Positions 1 to 12,385 of a stretch of DNA of 64,000 bases are shown piece by piece. Where the stretch lies: assembly GCF_932526225.1 (NCBI RefSeq), contig NC_064037.1, positions 16,058,601 through 16,122,600 on the forward strand. The letters run 5' to 3'. The notes under the pieces were generated by a model, which was given only the letters and a program-made list of their open reading frames with translations, was not told the origin of the DNA and searched no databases. Source of the DNA: Nematostella vectensis (taxonomy: Eukaryota > Cnidaria > Anthozoa > Actiniaria > Edwardsiidae). Each line of letters opens with the position of its first letter. The stretch's first letter is position 1. Made by a program: the position numbers and the translations under genes.

Positions 1-771
1 ATAACTTCAATAACAATTATGATAACTATTTTTTGCAGATGATGGATGCCCTCAAAAGTTGCCCATTCACAGCCTTGCTAACTTGATGTAGAGGCTGCTA
101 GCTGGCTCTCTTTTGGGGTCATTCGGAATTGTTTTGTTTTCGAATATTGGGAATCCTATGGCGTGTGCAAAGACCGATGTGCACTTCGCACCCTCGCCCC
201 ATTTTCGACTAGCCCTGAATGAGTCAATAACTTTACAAGACGGCAGGTCACTGTCTTTTAGCGATAGCTAATTGCAGGGACTTAGTTCAGATTTTTAGGC
301 ACATAATGTGTTTAAATTTCGAAATAACCATAAAAAATAAAGTTTAATACTTTATTTTAAAAAGCAATTGAAAAAAATTGCTTTAGCTTCCCAAAATCAG
401 CGGATGGAAATAGATGCTCTTCAATACGTGGTGCTTTGCTAGGATGGCAAAATGGCGGGTGACAGAGGCTGTTTAAGTCTTCTTTTGGGACAATCCCACA
501 ACTCTTCCTTATTTGCCAACATGTCTTTTGCTCAGGAGGGGTAAACTCCTGTGCATTACTCATGATTATAGACTCAGATATTGATGGCTAGTGGAAACTT
601 ATTTCTTTTGAGAGAAGAAGGTTTTTTTGTCCGTGGCCCCTTTTCCAAAAACAAAATAAACTTAATCAATGTAAGGGTGTTTATCAACAAACTTGGGAGA
701 CCTGGCAAATAGCTTTTCCCTACTCAAATTCTACAAAACACTTATTATCTGGAAAACCATCAAGTACTCAC
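1..771. other. Presumed VPS33A intron, no feature seen
   Basis: The VPS33A exon ending at 772 is followed on the minus strand by a good donor (GTGAGT). I find no sequence here matching the expected continuation of the protein. A 68-codon open frame on the minus strand (357-563) has no recognisable family match and no convincing splice context. Confidence 0.4.
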
Positions 772-3700
772 TGTTGTGAATACCAAACAGCTCATCTATC
801 AAGCCCTCATATGTAAGTTGTGTGAAGAGGGGCGTCAAGAGGTCGACATTTCTATCCAGTAGCAGAACGGTGTCTATTTGTGGGGGCAGTTGGCTCTCGC
901 TGTCGGCCATCTCTCTCTTCTTGCGCATCATCATGTCTAGAACACGCTGAAGAGATTGGACACAGACAACTTAACTGAAGACAACATACTCAGGAAAAAG
1001 AGAAATATGTAAATACCCATGAAAACAGAGCCAACATTAGCCAACATTGCTGGCACTGATATGCCTGGTTGGCCACAAGGGTACAAGGGGAATGTAGCCA
1101 AGCTATTTCACCACCCAACAAGGTATGCAAACGAAACAGTGCTTGCTTCGCTGGGCCAGCAATGTTGGCTATTTTGGTCAACAGCATTGTTGCCCAGGGC
1201 TTTAAACAGTCCTTATCTCAGTTCCATGGTCACCCTTAGGGGCTGCTGCTGAGTAAAACTGGAAGGTCAAAGGAATCAATTTTAGTAAACGCTGTTGATA
1301 GCATGGTATGCTCTAGGTCAGCTTATGAAAGGGGCTGAGGTTATACAGTACTCAGTCCCACTAACTGTTTTGGTAAGACATGTAGTACTTAACCCCTAAG
1401 GGGGTAGGGGGACTTATAAACATTAGGGTTTATTTTGCTAAGATTAAATTTGACTTTTGGCATGAGAAGGATTCTTGACTTGATAGCCTCCATCAGGAAG
1501 CATTAAATTGAATACAAAGACAAAAAAAAAACAGCTTTTGTGGAGCTAGAAATGCCCTGAGTTTACAAGGAGGTAAGACAGTCAAAGCACTCATTAGCTA
1601 AGACCATAGTTATACTTTAATGCTTTCTAAAGGTTATTTTTACAGTTTGAATGAGGTCAAACCTTTGCCCATTATTTTGCAAACATCCTCTTTGTCTCAT
1701 AGAGAAAGTGACAGTGTGTTGGCAAGATATAAATCAACACAAGGTTGAAAAAGTGTAATTGAAACAGAATACATAGTTGCAATGACATTTTGAGCATTAG
1801 CTCTTACTCAGAGCCATCTAATCTTTTCAAGGCTTGTCTGTAGCCTTTCTAGTTATACCACACAGCTGTGTTTGGGTCTGTTTGCAAACTATACATAAAA
1901 TGTAGGGCTCCAAGCAGTAATCTCATTTTCATTTAATCAGGCAACTTCCAACATTTGAATTATCTTTAAACATCTCAGCAACCCTAATCAAGTAAGGACT
2001 AATATAAATTTAGTGATTTTCCATAAAATAGACTAGGGGGTTGCATAGGGGGATGCTGTGCAGTTGCTAGGGTGTTTGTAATCTCAGATAAACTCACTCA
2101 ATGCTTGAAAACGTTGGCGCTGTTTTCAATAGGCTTAAGAGTTGACATGTCACTGAACTGTACAATATAATATCCAAACAGCATACTTGCCTTGGCCATT
2201 TCCCCTTTGGCGTAAATCTTTGGTACAACTCCATACAGCAGCTGCAAACTCATCAGGGAGTTTGCTACATAGAAAAGGGAGGTGTAGTCGGATTCTAAAT
2301 AACATTCCTGAAAAAGGAAATCAGATATTGTGTAATTATTATTTTAATTAAAAATCAAATACTCATTGGATTCCATCCCTTGCTTAGGGCCAGAAGAGTA
2401 GGTTAATTCTACTAAATTACCAGACTGCAAACAAGTCGAAGTGGGGGGTGTGCATGGATATAGTTAGAGGGGTGATGCCTGGTATATTTATTCAACTTTC
2501 TTGATTGATCCCCTTTGGTAAATAAAAAAACATACTTTAAAGTACCTTAAATGATGATTCCATTTCTAATGAAAGCAAGTCATTATCAAGAGGTATAAAA
2601 TCCAGCGGATATTCCTCAATATTTACAAATGAAACCCCAAGAGCCTAGGAGAGAAAAAGAGAGAATTATTACTCAATTAACAGTGTATAGTGAATACAAT
2701 AATACATTACCTTTAGCCTATTCTCACAGAGAACAGTTTTTCGAGGAACAAAGAGAATGTGGTAGTCCTTTGTTTTTCCTTTTTCACTAGGAAAGAATAA
2801 ACATTTTAACAAATAAATAGTTTATAGATGTGTTTTTTTGTTTTCTGAGAGTACCCTCAAGGTTACCCTATGTGTAACTTCTTACATTGCTACAATGCTA
2901 CAAGAGGACTTGTTTTGCTGGTAAGAGATTACCCTCAAGGTTATCCTATGTGTAACCCCTTACATTGCTATATTACTTCAAGAGGAATTGTTCTGCTGGT
3001 TAGATAGTACCCTCAAGGTTACCCTATGTGTAACCCCTTACATTGCTACATTACTACAAGAGGAATTATTGTGCTGGTAAGAGAGTACCCTCAAGGTTAC
3101 CCTATGTGTAACCCCTTACATTGCTACATTACTACAAGAGGAATTGTTGTGCTGGTAAGATAGTACCCTCAAGGTTATCCTATGTTTAGCCCCTTACATT
3201 GCTACAAGAGGACTAGTTTTGCTGGTAAGAGAGTACCCTCAAGGTTATCCTATGTGTAACCCCTTACATTGCTACATTACTACAAGAGGAATTGTTGTGC
3301 TGGTAAGATAGTACCCTCAAGGTTATCCTATGTTTAGCCCATTACATTGCTACATTACTACAAGAGGACTTGTTTTGCTGGTAAGATAGTACCCTCAAGG
3401 TTATCCTATGTGTAGCCCCTTACATTGCTACAAGAGGACTTGTTTTGCTGGTAAAGATAGTACCCTCAAGGTTATCCTATGTTTAGCCCATTACATTGCT
3501 ACATTTGTACAATAGGACTAGTTTTGCTGGTAAGAGAGTACCCTCAAGGTTATCCTATGTTTAGCCCATTACATTGCTACATTACTACAAGAGGACTTGT
3601 TTTGCTGGTAAAGATAGTACCCTCAAGGTTATCCTATGTGTAACCCCTTACATTGCTACATTTGTACAAGAGGACTAGTTTTGCTGGTAAGAGAGTACCC

Positions 3701-5268
3701 ACAAGGTTATCATATGTGTAACTTCTTACATTGCTACAAGAGGACTTGTTTTGCTGGTAAGAGATAATTTAACTGAGGAAATCACTTTGGGTGGCAATTC
3801 ACCCACTCCTCCTCTTACACTTGAATTTATGAACTTTTAACCCAAAGATACACACAAGTTTAATACTTGATTTCATAGACAAATTAATAAATTTTCCATC
3901 AGATATGAAATTCTTTTTTTAGCATTTTCAGAGCTCTTTTCTAGTCTGTACAAGCCTTGGTACAAGGAGTCATCACCTATAATTTTTTTTATATTTAAAG
4001 ATTCGCCTAATCTGAATAGTAATCAAGTTCCTCCAATATGTCCTTTGTACCATCATCAAATCGATCATCCTGTCCCGGCTCCTTGTTGTGTGTAGTTATG
4101 AGCATTCTATTATCATTTCATGATCGTCATGTTTCTTGGTCTATTGTTCATGCCAACACAATTTTTCTCTTCTAAATTAGCGACTCAAAAATGTGCTGAG
4201 AAAATTTTCACAAAATTTAAGAAGTGCGAAAATAAAGAAGAATACGGTAGTAGTAGAGTTGGTTAGGCTTGCAACTTACTTTAATATATTATCAGCAATT
4301 ATATCCATAAGTGACAATATGGGTCTTGTGATAAAGATAACATTCACGACCTGGTTTGGTGGGAGTTGACCCGGCTTGAGGGAAAACATGACATCTACTT
4401 CATGTTCCTGAACACAAAGCAATCATGATTACATATCTATAAAACAGTAAGGGAGGACAGTATAGCAACCTTGGTGGGAGGGGAGGGGAGGGGAGGGATG
4501 AGCCAGTTTTGTATTATGAGAGGAGGCAGATCCTCTTTGCCAAAAAACCTTTCACATCAAAGACATGACAAAAAGGCAGTCTTAGAACAAGAGGGTTAGC
4601 TTGTTAAGCAAGCATTTCTTTGGTGGTTTAGAGTGGACAAAAACGATGATCCAGATTTTCAATGCTATGGCTCTGCTGGGGAATGGATGGGGGGTATGCA
4701 ATAACATTGGAAATCTCAATCTTTGTTCTTTCTCTCCGCTCTCTTTTGCAGGCTACTACAGAGGCTATTGTATGTCAAATCTGGAGGGGAAGAGGATAAA
4801 TCTTTAATTTCAAAATAGTTTAGGTTTAGGTAATAATAAACACATTAAGCTTATATACTTTTACTTATTGCTTACCTAAATTTTGTTTATTTTTCATCAT
4901 GAGAGCCCCCCCCCCCCCCCCCCACCTCCCTCTTCCTTAAATGAAGTTTGTACTCACTCTAAGCAAGGGATACTCAGCAACCAGGCCGAAAGGTCCAGTC
5001 AACTTCTCATCCCAGACGAGCGCCTGAAGTAAACCATTGATATAAACAAACTCCTAACCAGTAAAGCCAGTAGGGTATAACATCAGAAACAGACCTACGT
5101 ACTCAACACAAGAAGATTCAAACACGTCATTCAAGCACATTCAAAGCATACCTTACTGCCCGGGTGTTTATCCAAGCACTGCAAGAGTTCTCTGCGGCTA
5201 CACTCTCTCAACAGCCCGACGTTAATCCTGCCATTGGACAAATGCGAACCAAGTAGTGGTACAGCCAT
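772..5268 (-). CDS. VPS33A: VPS33A, HOPS/CORVET SM-family subunit (5' part of gene, 7 exons)
   Basis: Minus-strand exons, in transcription order: 5152-5268, 4958-5023, 4280-4407, 2711-2786, 2546-2644, 2191-2307, 772-946. All junctions are in phase and give 259 residues, a little under half of the roughly 600-residue family length; later exons lie beyond base 1. The start is the ATG at 5268, giving [17 protein letters not shown], close to the animal VPS33A N terminus. Further matches are [12 protein letters not shown] (about 41-52), [24 protein letters not shown] and [20 protein letters not shown] (exon 772-946), the last a hallmark of this family. Known role: a Sec1/Munc18-type protein that, in HOPS and CORVET, templates SNARE assembly for fusion at late endosomes and lysosomes. 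The intron after 2191 uses a GC donor (AAG|GCAAGT). Bases 1-771 show no VPS33A exon and presumably are intron. Confidence 0.93.
2848..3770. repeat. Minisatellite of about 78 bp in a VPS33A intron
   Basis: About twelve tandem copies of a 70-79 bp unit recognisable by TACCCTCAAGGTTA, then TGTGTAACCCCTTACATTGC, then CAAGAGGA and GTTTTGCTGGTAA. Copies differ by point changes and by loss of one short CTACATTA block. The array occupies most of the space between the exons at 2711-2786 and 4280-4407. Confidence 0.9.
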
Positions 5269-6073
5269 CTTGGATTTCTGCTTCCGTCTACACTGATTGC
5301 TAACGGGTTGCCTGTGTAGCAGGAAACCACAGTAGCCCCATTTGTTATTTCGCAAACATGTATTATCACAATCTGAAAAAAAAAAATTAAAAATCGTGGA
5401 GAAATATATTTATGCATCTACTAGTCACAATTGCTTTCTCGAGGTTTCCTTATAGGGAATTTATTTGATAAGATAAACATTGATAATGGCCAGTGGTTCT
5501 AGTATTCAAGTTATAAATTAATTAAGCTAAATTATTTAATTGAATTACTTTATTGAAAATTATTTTATAAATTTATTTTACAAATTATGAATATATTGTA
5601 TAAGTTATGTAAATTATTCCAGATCTGTATATTTTTACCTTGTATTTATTTATACTGATGTGATACCGACATGGTTTTATCAGTTAATAAAGTAGAAGTA
5701 GAAGTAAACAAGTGAAGACGTATTGTTCTCATACCGTATTCCAAATGTCAGCGGTTTTTCGCGCCATTTTTCCCATTTATTTCTATCTGTAATCTTTTTG
5801 CAAACACTAAATAAACCGCCAAGATACTCAAGAACTAACGAATTTTAAACATTGAGATCTTGCACGAATGCAATCGGCTGCGTAGGATTTTGATCTACTA
5901 GTTTAGAGAAGTTTCACGGTTTGTAGTCAAGTGAAGCTTCCCGTTGTCATGTGAAATCAACACATCGTCACGTCTACAAAATCCACTACAAAATCCACTG
6001 CAGTTGGATATTTCCGGTTGGTGAAGTCGCGATTCTAGCATTCCTGATTGATCAAAAAAGATTTGCTTGAATT
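5269..6073. promoter_or_regulatory. Divergent intergenic region between VPS33A and Rab34/36
   Basis: The two start codons lie 805 bp apart, head to head, so this interval must hold both 5' UTRs and both promoters, or one bidirectional promoter. No TATA box stands out. Part of it (about 5520-5712) is very AT-rich and ends in a short GTAGAA repeat, resembling the 3' end of a non-LTR retrotransposon. Confidence 0.45.
5520..5712 (+). mobile_element. Possible 3' end of a non-LTR retrotransposon
   Basis: An AT-rich stretch ending in CAGTTAATAAAGTAGAAGT and a duplicated GTAGAA motif. CR1-like elements often end in such short tandem repeats, and the LINE fragment near 51.2 kb ends in the same manner (ATCT repeats). 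No coding remnant is visible, so this is a weak call. Confidence 0.25.
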
Positions 6074-9000
6074 ATGGCAGACAAGAGAAGAACGATCAAC
6101 AAATATCCAAAGGTAAACTACACAAAAACTTGAAGACTGTTCGTTAATTTCGTGTACTCAAGATTTTTGATGTGGAACCGAGTGCGCTGTTGCAATAATG
6201 CGTTTCTTTATGCATGAAGTGCCTATAAGTCGCTGGTATGGGTGTTTAATCGAGGCGAATCTTATGTCATTTACTTATAAAGCCATGAACACTTTTATGT
6301 ACCTAGGTTATGCAAATTCTATTTCTTACGAAATGTTCGCTGTCAATGGCGGCCCAAGGGTTCGTTAATGATGATCAAAGGTTTATGAAGTACTTATACA
6401 ACATTATAATAAGTTAATCGTAAAAATAAGGACAAAAATGATATGAATGTATGATAGCTGGAATAGCTTTATTCTATTTTAAAGTTCTTTTTTTTGCGTT
6501 ATCTTATAGGTGTTGATATACGATTTCCAAATGGGGGGAGGGGGTGGGATCTAATATAATGGAGGTAGAATTCATTCTCCCTTCCTATAGATTTCTATGT
6601 CGATTTCATATCTTTAAAAACATACTTTCTCTGTCTTGGAAGCACCCATGTTTTCTAGATCTCGTATTAATTATTTTGTATAGCCCTATACAAATGATGC
6701 CGCACCAAGGAAAGCTGAGAACTTCCATTTCAAAACAAGGGATGCATGTGTATCTGGACAAACTGCAAATATTGGGTAAGTTGTGTGCAAGAACCTTAAT
6801 CAAGGATTTGATGATGGGAAGGTAGCTGTTATACTAATTGCTTTTTTTATAAATGTGGACTTTAAAAGCACACTAGCATACACACATTGGCACCAGTCGG
6901 GCCAAGACGGGACGCTAGCACAGTCTATTACCTGTGCAGTTCGGCAACCATGGACAGCTGTTTCGTCCATATTAGGACTCGTCAGCATGGCATAGCTTGT
7001 TTGCCTCAGTTAAACTTCATTGGCAAAAAAACTGCAGGGCGACTTCGACTCGAACGAAGTGCTTTAAACCACAGCTTAGATCCATGTGGGATCTAGAGCT
7101 GCGACCGGGCTAGCGTGATGCCAATTGTGCGGATCACACATGCGATCTTTGCTAGTCTAAAACTCCGTCGGGCGCTGCCCCATTCAAATCAACCCCCCTA
7201 TCCTCAACACAAGCAAAACAGATATTCTTACACTGTTTTTGATGGGACTATTAAAGGATAACAATAATCAGTTGATATATAAATGCAGGTCGGGGTCCAA
7301 AGTAATGCAGGGCGGGGTCCAAAGTAATGCAGGGCGGGGCCCAAAGTAATGCAGGGCGGGGCCCAAAGTAATGCAGGGCGGGGCCCAAAGTAATGCAGGG
7401 CGGGGCCCAAAGTAATGCAGGGCGGGGCCCAAAGTAATGCAGGGCGGGGCCCAAAGTAATGCGACAAAAAAATATAGACTGGAAAGATTTTGAAGCAAAA
7501 ACGTTTTCAAGTTTCTTTATTTTCCCGCACGCACTAAAGAATAGCGTCATTTTGAACGAGCACGCACATATATTTTTCGCGGCAAAAATATGCAAATTAC
7601 AAACGTAATCATGCAAACGGAACAAGTTGTCCTCTCCACGCGCCTGATTTTTTTACTGATCATTGAGGAAGATTCCCATCAGATCGCGTGCTCCTGTTAG
7701 GGGAAATCAAAGAGGGCGACTTCGGGCAAGTCTAATTGTAACCTAGAGATAACAAATAGAGGGATTTTTCAATTGTTACTGATTGCTTTTTGATGTGATA
7801 ATTGTAGGCTCAAAATTTGCAAAGCCATTGTCCTTGGAGATGTTGCTGTTGGAAAGACAAGCTTGATTAATAGGTACATTTGATGCATGATTATACATGT
7901 TTGGGAAGATTTTCCAAGATTGTGTGAGGATTTATATCTTGTATTAGGTATAGTAATCAATAGTCAATATTTAGTGGCCAGTGGTACATGGTTATAGTGA
8001 TGGTAGAATTGTGGTAATTGATAATTTTGTCAGAGGTAGTTTTACTAATGTTTTTTCTTTTTCACAACAGATTTTGCCGAAATGCATTTGACCATGATTA
8101 TAAAGCCACAATTGGTGTGGACTTTGAGGTTGAAAGGTTTAAGATTTTGGACCAGGAATTTAATATGCAAATGTAAGATTAGTAATTGTAAAGTAATTGC
8201 TCTCAAAATACTAAAGATTTCATCTTTTCCAAAGCTCAATAAGGGTATTGAGTACCTCTCCTTCTGTGTCAATATTTTCTCATTTCTAAATTGCAGCTGG
8301 GACACTGCTGGCCAGGAGAGGTTCAAATGTATGGCTGCTGCTTACTATAGAGCTGCACACGGTGAGAGCCTGATGCACATTATGGATGTAGTGCTGATAT
8401 TGTGGATATTGTGATCTAATGGTGATGATTAACACACACAGTAATAGAGAAATTATCAAGGCTTGTCGTGATGATGGAGGGGGCTGTTGGTGGTGATGGA
8501 GGGGGCTGTTGGTGGTGATGGAGGGGGCTGTTGGTGGTGATGGAGGGGGCTGATGGTGATGATGGAGGGGGCTGTTGGTGGTGATGGAGGGGGCTGTTGG
8601 TGGTGATGGAGGGGGCTGTTGGTGGTGATGGAGGGGGCTGTTGGTGATGATGGAGGGGGCTGTTGGTGGTGATGGAGGGGGCTGTTGGTGGTGATGGAGG
8701 GGGCTGATGGTGGTGATGGAGGGGGCTGTTGGTTGTGATGGAGGGGGCTGATGGTGATGATGGAGGGGGCTGTTGGTGGTGATGGAGGGGGCTGTTGGTG
8801 GTGATGGAGGGGGCTGTTGGTGGTGATGAAGGGGGCTGTTGGTTGTGATGGAGGGGGCTGTTGGTGGTGATGGAGGGGGCTGTTGGTGGTGATGGAGGGG
8901 GCTGTTGGTGGTGATGGAGGGGGCTGATGGTGATGATGGAGGGGGCTGTTGGTGGTGATGGAGGGGGCTGTTGGTGGTGATGGAGGGGGCTGTTGGTGGT

Positions 9001-11067
9001 GATGGAGGGGGCTGTTGGTGGTGATGGAGGGGGCTGTTGGTTGTGATGGAGGGGGCTGTTGGTGGTGATGGAGGGGGCTGTTGGTGATGATGGAGGGGGC
9101 TGTTGGTGGTGATGGAGGGGGCTGTTGGTGGTGATGGAGGGGGCTGATGGTGGTGATGGAGGGGGCTGTTGGTTGTGATGGAGGGGGCTGATGGTGATGA
9201 TGGAGGGGGCTGTTGGTGGTGATGGAGGGGGCTGTTGGTGGTGATGGAGGGGGCTGATGGTGATGATGGAGGGGGCTGTTGGTGGTGATGGAGGGGGCTG
9301 TTGGTGGTGATGGAGGGGGCTGTTGGTGATGATGGAGGGGGCTGTTGGTGATGATGGAGGGGGCTGATGGTGGTGATGGAGGGGGCTGATGGTGGTGATG
9401 GAGGGGGCTGCTGGTGGTGATGGAGGGGGCTGTTGGTGGTGATGAAGGGGGCTGTTGGTGGTGATGGAGGGGCTGATGGTGGTGATGGAGTTGGTTTAGT
9501 GGTTAAGTTCTTCATAACTCAAATGGATATAGAAGTGATGGATGTCTTAATTACTGACACAATATAGAGAAGGATAATTTTAGTGGAGTTGATGGAGATG
9601 TGTGTGTGCAATAACGATGTGCATTTTCTCTTTCTTTTTGTTTCCAGTTATTATTTTAGTGTTTGATTTATCAAGATCAAGGAGTCTTGAAAATACAAGG
9701 TGTTCTACCAAAAAATTTGCTTTTCATTTTGTGATCCGATCTGGTTTGGTAATCTGGTTTGAAATGTCTTGTGTTAACAGGATTTGGCTGGATGAAGCTT
9801 TACAATCTAACCCCTCAAACTACCCAGATATATTTCTAGTTGGCACCAAGAGTGATTTATGTGTAAGTTTATTTTCATGTGTTGTCTTCTTGAAGTGTAA
9901 TGAAATTATAAACAAATAATATCAAAGGTAGTAAGCCTCTCCAGTTTCAGAGCCAATATTTCCAGTTATCTTGACTATTATATTCTTTTTAAGCTCATAT
10001 GAAGTAGAATGTAAGAAAGTTGAGTTTTATGCTTTAGCCAAGCCACCTGTTTGTGTTTCAGAAATGCAGCGATTTTGATCAGATGGAAATGCGAGCTATT
10101 GAGGTAGCACAGGGACTTAATGCAGAGTACTGGTCTATCTCCTCTAAAACAGGTGAAGATAATGACGATGTTAGGATGATATGGAAATGATGGTATTGGT
10201 AGTGGTGTGTGAAGAAAGGTTATGCCGACATACACCTATTTCAAATAAGGTTGCACTTAAGAACCCATATGTCATTACTCGTGGTGGTTCATGGGTAGCG
10301 TATAAATGGTTGAGTCAATGTATCTTAAAGCTATGTGAATGTTCATAAGAATGTCAAAAAGAATTTTACAGCTTTTGAAAACTGGATTAGTATTTTATTT
10401 ATGCTCATTTGCTTATTTTCTTGATACCAATAAAGCACTGCAGGTTGGATACACAGATTCTCAGGGTGCAGCCTTATTTTAAGTAGGTATAAACAAATGT
10501 AAAAGTACTTCTGATCCTGTTGATTTTTTGGTTGATGCGTATTCACAATTATAAATTATGATATATAATTATGCCTCGTGAGTAGTTTGTGGTGTGTTTT
10601 AAATAATTACTATACTTAGCTAGTGTCATTTTAGGTGTGAATGTCGTGGAGTTTTTCTCACGCATGGCGGCTGTGGCATTTGAGCAATCCTTGCTTCGAG
10701 GGCTTGAACTACAAGAGAAGCGCAACGCAGAGTCTAAGCAGATCGGTGGACAAATAGGCACCCACGTGGGCAAGGGAGATGTGTTGAGTAAGTTCTCTAC
10801 CCACCCCCCCCCCCCTAACCAATGATATAAATGTTGTCAATAAGAAAATACCAAGAAATCCCTAGGCTCCAAGAAATTGCCGTTTTGTCGAGCAATTCAA
10901 TTTTTTATAAGAATGATTTTCCACTTTTTTTTAAATGCCAAGAAAACGGTTGTTTTACCTTATTCAAAGCTTGAAAATATTGCACTATTTTTTTTATTTT
11001 AGAGATCTCAGCAAGGAAGGAACAAGAGCAAAAACCTGTCAAAAACTGCTGTGGGGGTGGAAGGTGA
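6074..11067 (+). CDS. RAB34/36: Rab34/Rab36-type small GTPase, complete, 10 exons, 268 aa
   Basis: Exons 6074-6112, 6684-6775, 7808-7873, 8071-8172, 8297-8361, 9648-9699, 9781-9862, 10062-10152, 10635-10787 and 11003-11067 join in phase with GT-AG introns. The G-box motifs are intact: P-loop GDVAVGKTS (54-62), switch I DYKATIGVDFE (75-85), switch II WDTAGQERF (101-109), guanine-binding GTKSD (160-164) and SSKTG (193-197). The extended N terminus (about 45 residues before the G domain) and the wording around switch I/II (ERFKCMAAAYYR) match vertebrate RAB34 and RAB36; both come from one ancestral gene, so I do not choose between them. Known role: Golgi/lysosome positioning through RILP and, for Rab34, ciliogenesis and macropinocytosis. 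The C terminus ends NCCGGGR, so the two cysteines for geranylgeranylation (263, 264) are followed by four residues, which is unusual. Confidence 0.92.
7020..7120 (-). repeat. Possible tRNA-derived SINE (A- and B-box-like)
   Basis: In Rab34/36 intron 2, the minus strand carries TAGCCCGGTCG, resembling a pol III A box, then about 46 nt later GTTCGAGTC, a good B-box core, then a run of seven T. The fold does not look like a functional tRNA by eye. This rests on two short motifs only. Confidence 0.25.
7283..7464. repeat. 22-bp GC-rich minisatellite in Rab34/36 intron 2
   Basis: About eight tandem copies of a 22-bp unit containing GGGCGGGGCCCAAAGTAATG, almost perfectly conserved, the outer copies slightly changed (GGTCC for GGCCC). 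It is far more GC-rich than its surroundings. Confidence 0.92.
8467..9492. repeat. 22-bp G-rich minisatellite in Rab34/36 intron 5
   Basis: About 46 tandem copies of a 22-bp unit beginning GATGGAGGGGGCTGTTGGTG, with variants at one or two positions (CTGATGG, TGATGA, TTGTGA). It fills most of the intron between the exons ending at 8361 and starting at 9648. The strand bias is strong: the coding strand is G-rich with a run of five G in each unit. Confidence 0.95.
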
Positions 11068-11435
11068 CGACAATACAAGGCAATATGGAAAATTGGAAAA
11101 GAGAATTTGGTGCTGATGGCCTTTCCAGTGTGCCATGTGCTCAGTGTACATATAATAGGTGAAAATTAGCCAAACTGAATATGTGAGTTTGTCAATAACG
11201 TCAATTAAAAAAACATTAAAAAATCGAGAAAGTTAGTGACTACCCCTAGGTGTCTGTACAAGCTCAAAGTCGCCTACGCGATGATTTTTTTTTAAAAGCC
11301 ATTATTTCAAAAACATATTTTCATACAACTTCTCGAGAAAGAGGACGAGAAGACTCCCTTTCAACTATTCGATTTTTCCCGTGGCACTTTCGTGTCTTTC
11401 CTTGGGACCCAAGCCGCAGAGCGAAAGCGCCTCGG

Positions 11436-11515
<80 letters not shown>

Positions 11516-12385
11516 TGTTTGATGCCTCGGAATTGGAGCCCCATCTGTCCATAAATATCAACAGAATCGATTTAAACCCTAAGGGATAGCACTTTGGGTG
11601 TGGACAACAGCAATTGTTATTCCCCCTAAGATATCGTACATTAGATGTGGTCCAGGCGCGTACCTAGGATTGGCTTGGGGGGGTGTCCATTCAATACGGA
11701 AGAGGCATAGTATTTGAAGATTCCTTCATAAGAAATGACCCTATTTTTGGCCGCCAAGAGGGATGCGCGAGCACACAAGCAATTTCTAACGCAAAGCACT
11801 AACAGCACATCCCCGGAGGGAGCCTGGGCGGATGCTGAAAACAACACATTTTCTGTTTTCCTAAATTGCCGTTCTTAACACCATGGAGCACATACCTTTC
11901 CCGACTACTTCGTGTCCAGTTGTTATTAGGATGTAATGATTCCTTAGCGTGAGACCCCCTAAGTGATAGCAGTTAGTTGAATTTTAACCTAAAAAAGGAC
12001 TATCAACCCCGTTTACTTTATGTGGAATCGACCATAAAGCCGAATAGAGCGTGCTACGAGATGGGTCAAAGGGTGTAGGCGCGTATCAGATATATGAATG
12101 ACGGATCATAAATCCATAACTTCAAAACAGTAAATTTTTCCCTGCTAGCAGAGGCCTCTTTTCTCTGTATTTCGCTGGGCTGGAGTTCGCGAGGAAAAGA
12201 TATAAATTTGGGAGCTACGTAGTTTCGCTTTGAATGTGACCGGACCACAAAAGCCCTGTGGTTACTATGAACGATGAAAGACTGGGGCCTACAATAACCC
12301 TCTTGCAAAAGACGAAACTGCACGATGTGTTGGTAATCGTTGATCAAATATTCTTTTGAGATATATCCTGTATTCTCTCCAAATA
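11068..12385. other. Intergenic region between Rab34/36 and PIPOX
   Basis: Holds the Rab34/36 3' UTR and the PIPOX promoter. It includes an AAT trinucleotide run of about 26 units (11437-11514). From about 11650 there is a G-rich stretch with GGCGCGTACCTAGGATTGG, and a related GGCGCGTA motif recurs near 12077, suggesting a degraded mobile element between them. I find no coding exon. Confidence 0.5.
11437..11514. repeat. (AAT)n microsatellite
   Basis: About 26 uninterrupted AAT units, lying between the end of the Rab34/36 gene and the start of PIPOX. Confidence 0.97.

Noticed and set aside
8286-9515. 409-codon His/Pro/Ser-rich open frame on the minus strand
   Set aside because: It is the reverse translation of the 22-bp array. 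A period of 22 without stops stays open in all frames, and there is no start context, conservation or splice support.
11361-11589. Poly-Asn or poly-Leu frames
   Set aside because: They are translations of the (AAT)n run.
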